Of a DNA stretch of 64,000 nucleotides, positions 43,289 to 51,039 are shown one piece after another. The notes under the pieces were generated by a model, which was not told the origin of the DNA, searched no databases, and saw only the letters and a program-made list of their open reading frames with translations. The position numbers were made by a program, and so were the translations under genes. Positions within the stretch are counted from its first letter, which is position 1. Each line of letters starts with the position of its first letter. This DNA comes from Caballeronia sordidicola (GTDB taxonomy: Bacteria > Pseudomonadota > Gammaproteobacteria > Burkholderiales > Burkholderiaceae): positions 167,141-231,140 of the forward strand of contig NZ_JNFG01000008.1 of assembly GCF_000729995.1 (NCBI RefSeq), read 5' to 3'.

Positions 43289-43612
43289 ATGGCCAATCTG
43301 AAGGAACGCTGGGCAGATCCGAAATCCCGCAAAAAGCTGTTACTGCAGATTGTCGTAATTCTCGCGGTGTGCCTGGTGGCAGTCCACGCGTTCGCCGGCA
43401 GCGACTCGACTTTCGATACGGTCGTCCAGTGGTTGACAGGCGTTCTCAGTGGTTCGGGCGGGAAAATGCTGGCCCTGTTGGGGATTGCGATCGCACTGAT
43501 TTCTGCGGTTGCCCGCGGGTCGCTTGGCGGCGTGCTGCTGGGTCTCGGCATCACGCTAACGGCTATCTACGGCCCGACCATTCTCACTGGCATGTTCTCG
43601 GCCATCTTCTAG
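43289..43612 (+). CDS. traA: TraA-like pilin of the F-type system
   Basis: 107 residues from ATG 43289 (GGAG five bases upstream). A basic N-terminus and long signal region (KKLLLQIVVILAVCLVAVHA) end at a probable cleavage site after FA. The mature part of about 65 residues has two hydrophobic helices (GGKMLALLGIAIALISAVA and LGGVLLGLGITLTAIYGP) joined by a short basic loop, the pilin layout. It follows traV after an A/T-rich gap, and ends in a strong terminator, into which a group II intron has inserted. Confidence 0.88.
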   Translation: MANLKERWADPKSRKKLLLQIVVILAVCLVAVHAFAGSDSTFDTVVQWLTGVLSGSGGKMLALLGIAIALISAVARGSLGGVLLGLGITLTAIYGPTILTGMFSAIF

Positions 43613-43653
43613 CTAGACCTCGTGACGGATTGCTCCCCGCAATCCGGTCTCTT

Positions 43654-43678
43654 AACCGCCCATCGGGCGGTTTTTTTT
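43654..43678 (+). terminator. Intrinsic terminator after traA
   Basis: A perfect 8-bp stem, six of the pairs G:C (43654-43661 with 43665-43672) and an uninterrupted run of eight T (43671-43678). The group II intron begins two bases later, which is the insertion preference of class C introns. Confidence 0.95.
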
Positions 43679-44106
43679 CGGTGCGCCGAGCATGCGCAAC
43701 AGCTTGGGGGTGCGAGTCCCCTGCCCAACCTGATGGTGGTGAAGGGCTAGCGAAACGCAAGGGCGTCGTCGTGAGGAGGGGTCTGAAGGAAGCGTGTAGC
43801 AAAGCCACGACCTGACGAACAGAAATCAGATATGAGGCCTACTCGGCCGGACGAGCGAGCCGATGATCGCGAAGTCCATAACCATCAAGGTCCGGGGTGG
43901 TAGATCTGGCAGGCGTGTGGCGAAGGCGGTTGAGCTTACCTTCTATGAGCAGAAAGTTGTCAAGGCCTTTCACAAACTGACTGTGGCTCTCGAATCATCG
44001 GTCAAAGTCCTTCCCGGCATTCGCGCGGAAGCGCCATAACTGGGTCAAGGGCAGGCGAAGCCTGGCGCAGCGGACCCTTGACGCTGCGAAGGGGCAATAT
44101 GCTGGC

Positions 44107-44140
44107 GTATGGTGGCGAGCGCGATAGCTCGCCACCATAC
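44107..44140. repeat. 14-bp perfect inverted repeat in the IS110 non-coding end
   Basis: GTATGGTGGCGAGC (44107-44120) and its exact complement (44127-44140) are separated by six bases. It lies 3' of the transposase gene and could be part of the guide RNA fold or a subterminal structure of the element. Confidence 0.8.
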
Positions 44141-44454
44141 AAGCGCCATTTGTGCTGCATATTCCGGCGGAGTTCCACCGCCGTCAACAATGGCTGTAAT
44201 CCATTCCATGCCACCCAGGTCTGAAGCCGATCATCGCGCGCGTGAGACTCCAGCGTCTCACAACCTTCTATCCGCTGGCGCCTGGCCAGCCTCATCCTGC
44301 ATGCGCGTTGCGCCGGAATCATCTCCAGGAACATGCCCCATCTCAGGAATCGGTTGCATTGGCAACCCGGTAAGCTCACGGGCATGTTCACCTCAGACGT
44401 GTGTGTTGCGTACTGCCTGACTCCGCGTTACCGGCGGGTTGCGAACGGGATGGC

Positions 44455-45609
44455 CTAAGCCGACTTCAGTTGTGCACCTTCCGGAATCACGCCGTCCTTC
44501 AGATAGCGCCACAGGGCAATCGCCAGCCGCCGCGCTACCGCGACGATCGCGATGCGCCGCGCGCGGCGGTTCGGTCCCGTGCCCTGCGTGCGCTGGTTGA
44601 ACCACTGCGTCAGCGCGCTGTCGGGCTGGTAGCGCAGCCAGGACCACGCCATCTCGACAAGTAACGCGCGCACTCGTCGATTGCCCTGTTTGCTGATCCC
44701 TTGGTCGACCTGGCTCTCGCCGCTGTCGTAGGGCTGCGGCACCAGGCCAACGCAGGCACCAAGTTCGCGCCGGTTGTGGAATTGCCGCCAGAACAGCTCC
44801 AGCGTCAGGCGCGACGCACCTACTTCGCCAATGCCCTTCAGGCGCGCCAAGTGATCGCTTCGCTCGCGCGCGGGCGCCGGCAAACTCGCCTGCCGCGTCT
44901 TCTCCAACGCCGCGAGTTGCTGCTCGGTCAGCGCCAGCCGTTCGCACTCGCGCAGTAGCCGCTCACGCAACTCGAGCGGCAGCGGTGCGCCGTCGTGGCA
45001 CCTCACCTCGTCACGCGCGAGCCGGCCAGCGAAGGCCTTGCGGTCGACGTCGTCCCAGCAACCGAGCGTGACCAACAGTTTGCGCATCCGGTCGCGATGC
45101 TGCAGCACTTCCTTCTGCAGTTGCCCGCGATCGCGCATCAGCTGGCGCGACGCTTCGTCCTGCGGCGACGGCACGTGAACCACATGCATGCGGTCGCGCT
45201 CGCCACGCAGCCACGCGCGCAGGTTGATCACCAGCTTGATCGCATCGAGCCGGTCGGTCTTGGCCCGCCGCTTGTGGCGTTCGACCGGAATGCTTGCCGG
45301 ATCGACGACGTAGCACTCGACGTGTCGCGCCCGCAGCGCGCGATAAATCCAGAACGCGTCCTGGCCGGCCTCGTAGCTCACGACGATCCGCACGCCCGCC
45401 GGCAACGACCACTTCTCCTTGTGTGCCTCGATCAGGTCCAGCACCGCCTGAAGGCGCGCCGCGGCTTGCGGCTGCGCGACCGTATGCACCGCCGGCTGCT
45501 CGCGCCGGCCATCGTGCAGCGCAACCTTCCACTTGCTGGCGGCCAGCTCCAGTGACACCGCCAGCACGACCTCTTCGGAATGCGTTGGGTATGCCTGATC
45601 TGTGCGCAT
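44455..45609 (-). CDS. IS110 family transposase (DEDD recombinase)
   Basis: 384 residues. N-terminal RuvC-like DEDD domain: LAVSLELAASKWKVAL (first acidic position), VSYEAGQDAFWIYRAL, and RAKTDRLDAIKLV. C-terminal Transposase_20 domain: LKGIGEVGASRLTLELFWRQ, GLVPQPYDSGESQVDQGISK and GNRRVRALLVEMAWSWLRYQ, carrying the Ser of the serine-recombinase-like site. It starts at ATG 45609, 90 bases before intron sequence resumes. The gene looks intact; it opposes the intron and the transfer operon in direction. With its guide RNA it would excise and insert the element without staggered duplication. Confidence 0.93.
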   Translation of the reverse strand: MRTDQAYPTHSEEVVLAVSLELAASKWKVALHDGRREQPAVHTVAQPQAAARLQAVLDLIEAHKEKWSLPAGVRIVVSYEAGQDAFWIYRALRARHVECYVVDPASIPVERHKRRAKTDRLDAIKLVINLRAWLRGERDRMHVVHVPSPQDEASRQLMRDRGQLQKEVLQHRDRMRKLLVTLGCWDDVDRKAFAGRLARDEVRCHDGAPLPLELRERLLRECERLALTEQQLAALEKTRQASLPAPARERSDHLARLKGIGEVGASRLTLELFWRQFHNRRELGACVGLVPQPYDSGESQVDQGISKQGNRRVRALLVEMAWSWLRYQPDSALTQWFNQRTQGTGPNRRARRIAIVAVARRLAIALWRYLKDGVIPEGAQLKSA

Positions 45610-45837
45610 GATGTTCTCCTGTGAATGAGGCTTGGCACGCTGATTTTAGCCCTCAGTTCGCCGACCGCCTGGATGCCTCATAGGATCTCGGGAGGCCTGT
45701 GCGGTGTCCTGGAATCAGGACTGAACGGCTCGCAAGGGCCGTTGACCATCGTGCAGGAGTCAGCAGCGGGCATAGTACAGCGGCAACGCTGGAAGGCCCA
45801 AACGGAGAGGAGCGGCGAGTAAGCCGGAGAACTCGAC

Positions 45838-47205
45838 ATGGGAGCGCAGCAGAAAACGCAACGCGTCCTTGGCGACGGAAATCTGGGTGAAGCCCGGAGG
45901 ACTGCCGCCCGAGGGGCTGAACCTATGGCGGCGAACCCCGAACCTGAAAGCCCGTCGGCTTGTGACCGACTGATGGAGGAAGTCTGCGAGCGGGGAAACC
46001 TGCGACAGGCGTTGAAACGTGTGAAGGCGAACAAGGGCGCGCCGGGCGTGGACGGCATGACGGTTCAGGCACTACCGGCGTACCTGCGTGAGCATTGGCC
46101 GTCGATAAGAGACACGCTGCTCAACAGCACGTACAAGCCCCAACCGGTGAGACGGGTCGAGATACCCAAGCCTGATGGCGGTGGCGTGCGCAAGCTCGGC
46201 ATTCCTTCTGCGCTTGATCGATTCGTCCAGCAGGCGGTCTTGCAGGTGTTGCAAAGGCAGTGGGACCCGACGTTCTCGGATGCCAGTTACGGCTTCCGCC
46301 CGGGACGCTCGGCACATCAGGCAGTGGAGCGCGCGCAAGGCTACATTCAGGCGGGACATCGCTGGGTTGTAGACCTGGACCTCGAACAATTCTTCGATCG
46401 CGTGAGCCACGACATCCTGATGAGCCGGGTGGCAAAACGGGTCAGCGACAAACGGATGTTGAAGCTGATCCGTTCCTTCCTGACGGCGGGCGTGCTGGAG
46501 AACGGGATGGTTGGCGCAACGGACGAGGGTACGCCCCAGGGCGGCCCCCTATCACCGTTGTTATCCAATCTGATGCTCGACGATCTCGACCGGGAACTTG
46601 AGCGACGCGGGCTGCGTTTCGTGAGGTACGCCGACGATTGTAACGTCTACGTACGCAGCGAACGCGCGGGTCAGCGGGTGATGGTGGGGCTGAAAGCCTT
46701 CCTCACCGGCAAGCTCAAGTTGAAGGTCAACGAGGCGAAGAGCGCGGTGGCCGAACCTCACACGCGGAAGTTTCTCGGATTCACCTTCCTTACCCGTGGA
46801 CACGTCAAACGGCGCATCGCGCCCAAGGCACTTCTTCGGTTCAAGGAACGAATCCGGGAGCTAACGCAACGCACACGAGGGATCAGCATCGAACAGTTGA
46901 TGGAGCGGCTGAAACGCTATCTTACTGGGTGGCGCGGTTACTTCGGCTTCTGCGAGACGCCCAGTACGCTACAGCGGCTGGATGAGTGGGTGCGACGCCG
47001 TATTCGCTGCGTGTTCTGGAAACAGTGGGGGACTAGCCCCAACCGCTTCAGGGAACTGACAGCACGCGGTGTCGACCGGAATCTGGCCGCCCAAACGGTC
47101 GGCTCCCCACACGATGCATGGCGGCTGAGCAACAGTCCCGCTCTGCAACGCGCGCTCACCAATCGCTATCTCGGCTCCCTCGGTCTTCCATCGTTACGCA
47201 CATAG
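45838..47205 (+). CDS. ltrA: Group II intron reverse transcriptase/maturase
   Basis: 455 residues from ATG 45838 (a second in-frame Met at 45925 also possible). Reverse transcriptase blocks: VKANKGAPGVDGMTVQAL, DRFVQQAVLQVLQRQWDP, SYGFRPGRSAHQAV, WVVDLDLEQFFDRV, GTPQGGPLSPLLSNLMLDDL and the active site FVRYADDCNVYV, followed by KFLGFTF and the X/maturase domain (KRYLTGWRGYFGFCETPSTL). No C-terminal endonuclease domain, as is typical for class C. It makes the cDNA during intron mobility and helps splicing. The gene is intact, but its intron RNA is interrupted upstream. Confidence 0.95.
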   Translation: MGAQQKTQRVLGDGNLGEARRTAARGAEPMAANPEPESPSACDRLMEEVCERGNLRQALKRVKANKGAPGVDGMTVQALPAYLREHWPSIRDTLLNSTYKPQPVRRVEIPKPDGGGVRKLGIPSALDRFVQQAVLQVLQRQWDPTFSDASYGFRPGRSAHQAVERAQGYIQAGHRWVVDLDLEQFFDRVSHDILMSRVAKRVSDKRMLKLIRSFLTAGVLENGMVGATDEGTPQGGPLSPLLSNLMLDDLDRELERRGLRFVRYADDCNVYVRSERAGQRVMVGLKAFLTGKLKLKVNEAKSAVAEPHTRKFLGFTFLTRGHVKRRIAPKALLRFKERIRELTQRTRGISIEQLMERLKRYLTGWRGYFGFCETPSTLQRLDEWVRRRIRCVFWKQWGTSPNRFRELTARGVDRNLAAQTVGSPHDAWRLSNSPALQRALTNRYLGSLGLPSLRT

Positions 47206-47220
47206 CCGGTCAACCGATCC

Positions 47221-47294
47221 GAACCGCCGTGTACGGACCCGTACGCACGGTGGTGTGGGAGGGGTCGGGCCGCGAGGTCTGCCCCTATCCCGAT
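47221..47294 (+). ncRNA. Group II intron domains V and VI
   Basis: Domain V (47221-47254) is a 34-nt hairpin with the GAACCG...GGT ends and a four-base loop. Domain VI (47256-47294) pairs GGG/GGGG with CCCC/CCC and leaves an unpaired A at 47287 seven bases before the last intron base, the expected branch-point position. Confidence 0.8.
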
Positions 47295-47391
47295 CCTGAT
47301 AGTTACCCTTAGTCGCAAATAATTATCTTATTGCGATTGGTGATACCCTCGGCAGACACATTCGGCAACCTTGACTCAAACTGGACTTCTG

Positions 47392-49818
47392 ATGGGTGCT
47401 ACCGACCGTATAGCTGAAATGCTTGATCGCAACCGACCGGGAGACGCTTTTACCTGTCTTGCTGCCGACGACAATATGTTCTTCTTCGAAGACGGTGCGC
47501 TCGGCGCACTTCTTCAGGGTGACTTCATTACTGGTGCGGACATCAACATCCAGAAGATGCTTGAGAACGTGCTCGGCGAACATTACCCGCCTGGCACGTT
47601 CATTCAGGACATCCAGATGGCTGTCCCGGATCTGGACGACCAGCTTTCCCCGTACCGGGAAGCGCGTGTACACAGCCCATACGGCAACCGAGTAGCGAAA
47701 GTCGCGTGCGATGATCGCGCAAATTTTATCGCTGCTGCTGCCCACCAGCGACTCGCACCGACCTTGACCACACGCGTGCTCGACGCCCGCCACTATGTGG
47801 CAATAAAGATTCCGACGCGAGGCATACCCTTCCCTAAGGCATCCGAGATAGCGGAGTTCCGCGAGCTGCGTGACCGCGTGCAGGCGATGTACGAGGCAGC
47901 GAAGCTTCCTGTCGAGCCGATCGGTCCCGACGAGTATCTGGCAGTCCTGCGTCGCTACTTCGACATGTATGGAAAGTGGAATCGCTCGTACGATGAAGAT
48001 AAAACCATTCGTGATCAGATCTTCACTCCCAGCCAGCGTATCAAACAGCTGAAGTCTACGATTCGTGCCGACTCTCCAACCAGCGCGGGGCACGTCCATA
48101 TCGGATTGATGACGACGGCGAAATACCCCAAAAAAGCCAGCCTGTATCTCATGGACCTGCTGCGCGGAACGCCCGATGGAACCGGCACGCAAATCAGCAT
48201 GCCATTTGTTCTAACCACAACCGTCCACGTCCCTGAGCAAAGCAAAAAGATTGGTGGAGTGCGAACAAAGTCAGTGCTCATAACTCAGCAGGCGTTCGGC
48301 CCCCTACTCAAGTGGGTGCCGCTTCTTGCCGCGAAGAAAAAAGGCTTCGATACTCTGATATCGGCGCTCGACTCCGGGGCCAATGCCGTTGAAGTCAATA
48401 CCACGCTCGCGCTCTTTAATCGCTCAGCGCGGGATATCAATCGTATGGCGGCGCGACTCAAGTCGTATTTTTCTGGGAAGGACATGCAGATGTCCCTCGA
48501 AAAACACATCACGTGGCCGAATTTCTACAACACCCTACCTCTATGCCCTAGCGCTAGGAGCATTGAACGAACGCGCCGGTTCTTCACGATGGGTTCGGTC
48601 CATGCGGCGCAGTTCCTGCCCGTGATCGACGAGTGGCGAGGTTACGGTAACGCGATGCTTCTGACCACTCGCCGCGGCCGCCCGTTTGGCTATGACCTTT
48701 TTCACGGTCGTAACTCGAACTTCAACTGGCTGCTGACGGCCGACGCCGGCGCGGGAAAGTCGTTTGCCGTGCAGCGCATGTTGCAGGATTACCTCGCGCT
48801 CGGCGCGATCGTTCGGATTCTGGACATCCGTCGTTCACACGGAAAGTTCACCAAGGCTCATCACGGCGACTACATCGAATTTACGGACAAGACCCGCGAT
48901 AGCCTCAACCCTTTTACGAACGTCACTGACATTGACGAAAGTATCGGCGTGCTGCAGGCCCTCCTCTGCAAGATGGCCAATCCGAACGAGCCCACCCGTT
49001 CGTCTGAGGCCGTCCGGATCATGTCCTCTATCAAGAGCGTGTGGGCATCGTACGGGCCCGCCATGGAGGTCACTCAGGTCTACCAGTACCTCATGAACCA
49101 GGCAAATGACGAAATCAGCCGTGAACTTGCACGCAAGCTCTACCCGTTCACCACTGAAGGTCCTTACGGCGCATGGTTCTCTGGCCCGAACACACTGCAT
49201 GCCGACGCGCAGCTGGTCACATTCGAGCTTTTCGAACTGCGATCGCAACCTCACCTGCAACAGGTCATCCAGCAGCTGCTGATGATCCGCTGCGAACAGG
49301 ACATGTATGCGACGAAGGGGAGCGTGCAGCAAAAAATCCTCGTGATTGAGGAAGGCGGCGACATCATGCCCGACGAACCCTTCGCTCGCTTCATCGCCCA
49401 GCTGTACGCGAAGGTCCGCAAAGAAACCGGGTCGATTGGGTTGATTCTTCAGAACCTCACGCAGCTCTACAACAGTCCGCATGGCCCGACCATCGCCGGC
49501 ACTGCCGCGACGAAATTCATCATGCAGCAGGCATCTGAGTCCATCAACCTGGCTCGCAAAAACGGGTGGATGGATATCGGCGAAGCGGAGGCCGACCTGC
49601 TGCGCAGTGTTCACACTATCAAGGGTCGCGGTGGATATTCCGAGATCTACTTCCGGACCGAGAGCGGCTCGGGGATCGCAAGACTTGTTGAATCGCGATT
49701 TAACCAGGTGCTCTTCTCATCGGAAGGCGCCGAGAAACACGTGATCCTCGCCGCAGCAGACCGCGGCGACGACGTCATCGAAGCTGTTCATGAATTCATT
49801 CGCGGAGAAAGCGCATGA
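47392..49818 (+). CDS. traC: F-type transfer ATPase TraC (VirB4-like)
   Basis: 808 residues starting at ATG 47392 (GGAC before it); a TTG at 47371 would add seven residues. The N-terminal TraC domain (VPDLDDQLSPYREARVHS; SAGHVHIGLMTTAKYPKKAS) is followed by the P-loop ATPase: Walker A LTADAGAGKSFAVQRML (near residue 455), Walker B KILVIEEGGDIMPDEPF, and TGSIGLILQNLTQLYNSP. It energises pilus assembly at the inner membrane. The gene stands after the intron; its 3' end overlaps trbI by 4 bases. Confidence 0.96.
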   Translation: MGATDRIAEMLDRNRPGDAFTCLAADDNMFFFEDGALGALLQGDFITGADINIQKMLENVLGEHYPPGTFIQDIQMAVPDLDDQLSPYREARVHSPYGNRVAKVACDDRANFIAAAAHQRLAPTLTTRVLDARHYVAIKIPTRGIPFPKASEIAEFRELRDRVQAMYEAAKLPVEPIGPDEYLAVLRRYFDMYGKWNRSYDEDKTIRDQIFTPSQRIKQLKSTIRADSPTSAGHVHIGLMTTAKYPKKASLYLMDLLRGTPDGTGTQISMPFVLTTTVHVPEQSKKIGGVRTKSVLITQQAFGPLLKWVPLLAAKKKGFDTLISALDSGANAVEVNTTLALFNRSARDINRMAARLKSYFSGKDMQMSLEKHITWPNFYNTLPLCPSARSIERTRRFFTMGSVHAAQFLPVIDEWRGYGNAMLLTTRRGRPFGYDLFHGRNSNFNWLLTADAGAGKSFAVQRMLQDYLALGAIVRILDIRRSHGKFTKAHHGDYIEFTDKTRDSLNPFTNVTDIDESIGVLQALLCKMANPNEPTRSSEAVRIMSSIKSVWASYGPAMEVTQVYQYLMNQANDEISRELARKLYPFTTEGPYGAWFSGPNTLHADAQLVTFELFELRSQPHLQQVIQQLLMIRCEQDMYATKGSVQQKILVIEEGGDIMPDEPFARFIAQLYAKVRKETGSIGLILQNLTQLYNSPHGPTIAGTAATKFIMQQASESINLARKNGWMDIGEAEADLLRSVHTIKGRGGYSEIYFRTESGSGIARLVESRFNQVLFSSEGAEKHVILAAADRGDDVIEAVHEFIRGESA

Positions 49819-50534
49819 GCGAGAGCTCGCCTAGCCCCGACGTGCCTCAGAACCCGCCCCGGTCCGAACCTACCCTCGGCACGCCGACGTCGAACGATAC
49901 CCAGCGTGCCCACGACGGTCCCATCGATTCGCGGGCGTCGGGTACGGGCGCCATCGCTGATACCGCGGCTGCGGCCGCCCCATCGGTGCGCGCTGGTCTT
50001 TGGGGCATGCTCCGGCTGGTCGCGACCGTCGCGCTGGTATGTACAGGTTTGCTGTTTGGAGGCCGCGCGCTGGTCGCACATATGCCGTCCATTTCGCCAC
50101 TCGCCTGGTTCAAGTCCTCGACGCCAAATACGGGAAGTGCCACCTGCTACAGCACGATTGATATGAGTCGCCTTACGTCGCTGATGGTGGCAGACCTCTT
50201 GACCCGCTCCAACGGAAAATCTGCCGCTGAGGCGCAGGTTTTCTACCGTAGCCAGCTGCAGAAAATGGATGCGACTATCGGCGCGCTTGCCGATAGCTGC
50301 CTCTTGGTCCGTCGGGAGGCCATTGTCGCTGCGCCTGCGGGAATTGACGTTAGCGCGCAGGTAGCCGGCGAGCTCGGTCTTGACTGGTCGCGTGCGCAGA
50401 AAATCGTTGCGCCCGACGCGCTCCCCGGCGCGACGCCGGCTGCCACCCCTGCTGCCGCACCAGATAGCACCGCGAGCTCCGTCGGAAGCAATCCCACAAG
50501 TCCCTCCATTGGAAGCCCGGCACTTGATAACTAG
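49815..50534 (+). CDS. trbI: F-type TrbI-like membrane protein
   Basis: 239 residues. A Pro/Ser-rich cytosolic tail (about 65 residues) precedes one membrane span (MLRLVATVALVCTGLLFGG). The periplasmic part has STIDMSRLTSLMVADLL and VRREAIVAAPAGIDVSAQVA, close to the TrbI_Ftype pattern (a central FD-x-K...; ending in A-x-DIT-x-V). F TrbI is 128 residues and influences pilus length; the longer N-terminus here is unusual. It overlaps traC by 4 bases and the peptidase gene by 11. Confidence 0.75.
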   Translation: MSESSPSPDVPQNPPRSEPTLGTPTSNDTQRAHDGPIDSRASGTGAIADTAAAAAPSVRAGLWGMLRLVATVALVCTGLLFGGRALVAHMPSISPLAWFKSSTPNTGSATCYSTIDMSRLTSLMVADLLTRSNGKSAAEAQVFYRSQLQKMDATIGALADSCLLVRREAIVAAPAGIDVSAQVAGELGLDWSRAQKIVAPDALPGATPAATPAAAPDSTASSVGSNPTSPSIGSPALDN

Positions 50535-51039
50535 ATTGCCCGCCCGGAACGCTACGCTCATTGCGGCAATACTGGCGTTCGTTCCAGTCGCACTCTTTGG
50601 GGCGCGGCCGTCTGCCGATCTCCTGCACCGTTACGGCTACATATTTTTCGACCGTGAAGAAACCGGTTGCCTTCCGTGGGAATGGTACTGGGGAAGCATC
50701 GATACAGGTGTGATCCGGCGCGGGGATCTCGTCACCTTCCGAAACGAACAGGCATCCCTGTTTCCGCGGGGTGCACTCATGACCAAGATTGTTGCCGGTG
50801 TGCCCGGTGACACGGTGGTGATCGGTCAAGGGGTCATCAGCATTAACGGCCAGATCCTTGGCACGCTCGCGCGGGGTGCGCAGCACTTCTTCAAGCCCGT
50901 CAACACGTGGGACACCCGGTACCGCATTCCTGCCGGCCAGTACTTCGTGTTCGGATCCGAATACCGTTCATATGACTCCCGTTACTGGGGACCGATTCGT
51001 CATGATCAAATCGTCACTAAAGATACGTTGCTGGATTAG
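50524..51039 (+). CDS. S26-like signal peptidase of the transfer system (TraF/TrhF type)
   Basis: 171 residues from TTG 50524, which overlaps the trbI stop (GGAAG lies upstream); the frame is open further upstream. One membrane span (LIAAILAFVPVALFG), then the type I signal peptidase boxes: GCLPWEWYW at the position of the serine box, RRGDLVTF, TKIVAGVPGDTVVI with the general-base Lys, and FVFGSEYRSYDSRYWGPIR as box E. The catalytic Ser is replaced by Cys in GCLPW. In SXT/R27-type systems a peptidase sits at this place between traC and traW and is thought to process pilin. The traW-type gene overlaps its end by 38 bases. Confidence 0.82.
   Translation: MITRLPARNATLIAAILAFVPVALFGARPSADLLHRYGYIFFDREETGCLPWEWYWGSIDTGVIRRGDLVTFRNEQASLFPRGALMTKIVAGVPGDTVVIGQGVISINGQILGTLARGAQHFFKPVNTWDTRYRIPAGQYFVFGSEYRSYDSRYWGPIRHDQIVTKDTLLD

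Larger units (their letters stand above)
44041..45690 (-). mobile_element. IS110 family insertion inside the intron (approximate ends)
   Basis: Contains the transposase gene (44455-45609, minus) and about 400 bases of non-coding sequence after its stop, with less than 100 bases before its start. The ends are estimated from where intron-like sequence stops and resumes, because IS110 elements lack terminal inverted repeats. A long 3' non-coding end is characteristic of the IS1111 subgroup, in which the guide (bridge) RNA is encoded downstream of the recombinase. Confidence 0.7.
43681..47294 (+). mobile_element. Class C group II intron, interrupted by an IS110 family element
   Basis: The 5' end GTGCGCC at 43681 fits the GUGYG intron boundary. 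The maturase gene (45838-47205) lies in domain IV. Domain V (47221-47254, 34 nt) and domain VI with a bulged A at 47287, eight bases from the 3' end CGAT (47294), complete the ribozyme. Without the inserted IS110 element the intron would be about 2 kb, the usual size. It lies directly behind the traA terminator in the sense orientation, so the transfer genes are separated but not broken. The large IS insertion in the 5' RNA domain should block folding, so the intron is probably unable to splice at present. Confidence 0.85.

Noticed and set aside
44002..44391. 129-codon frame inside the IS110 non-coding end
   Set aside because: It covers the perfect stem-loop and lacks protein features; structural RNA explains the region better.
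45011..45532. Long minus-strand frame inside the transposase gene
   Set aside because: Shadow of the transposase in another frame; Arg/Ala/Gly-rich composition typical of high-GC shadows.
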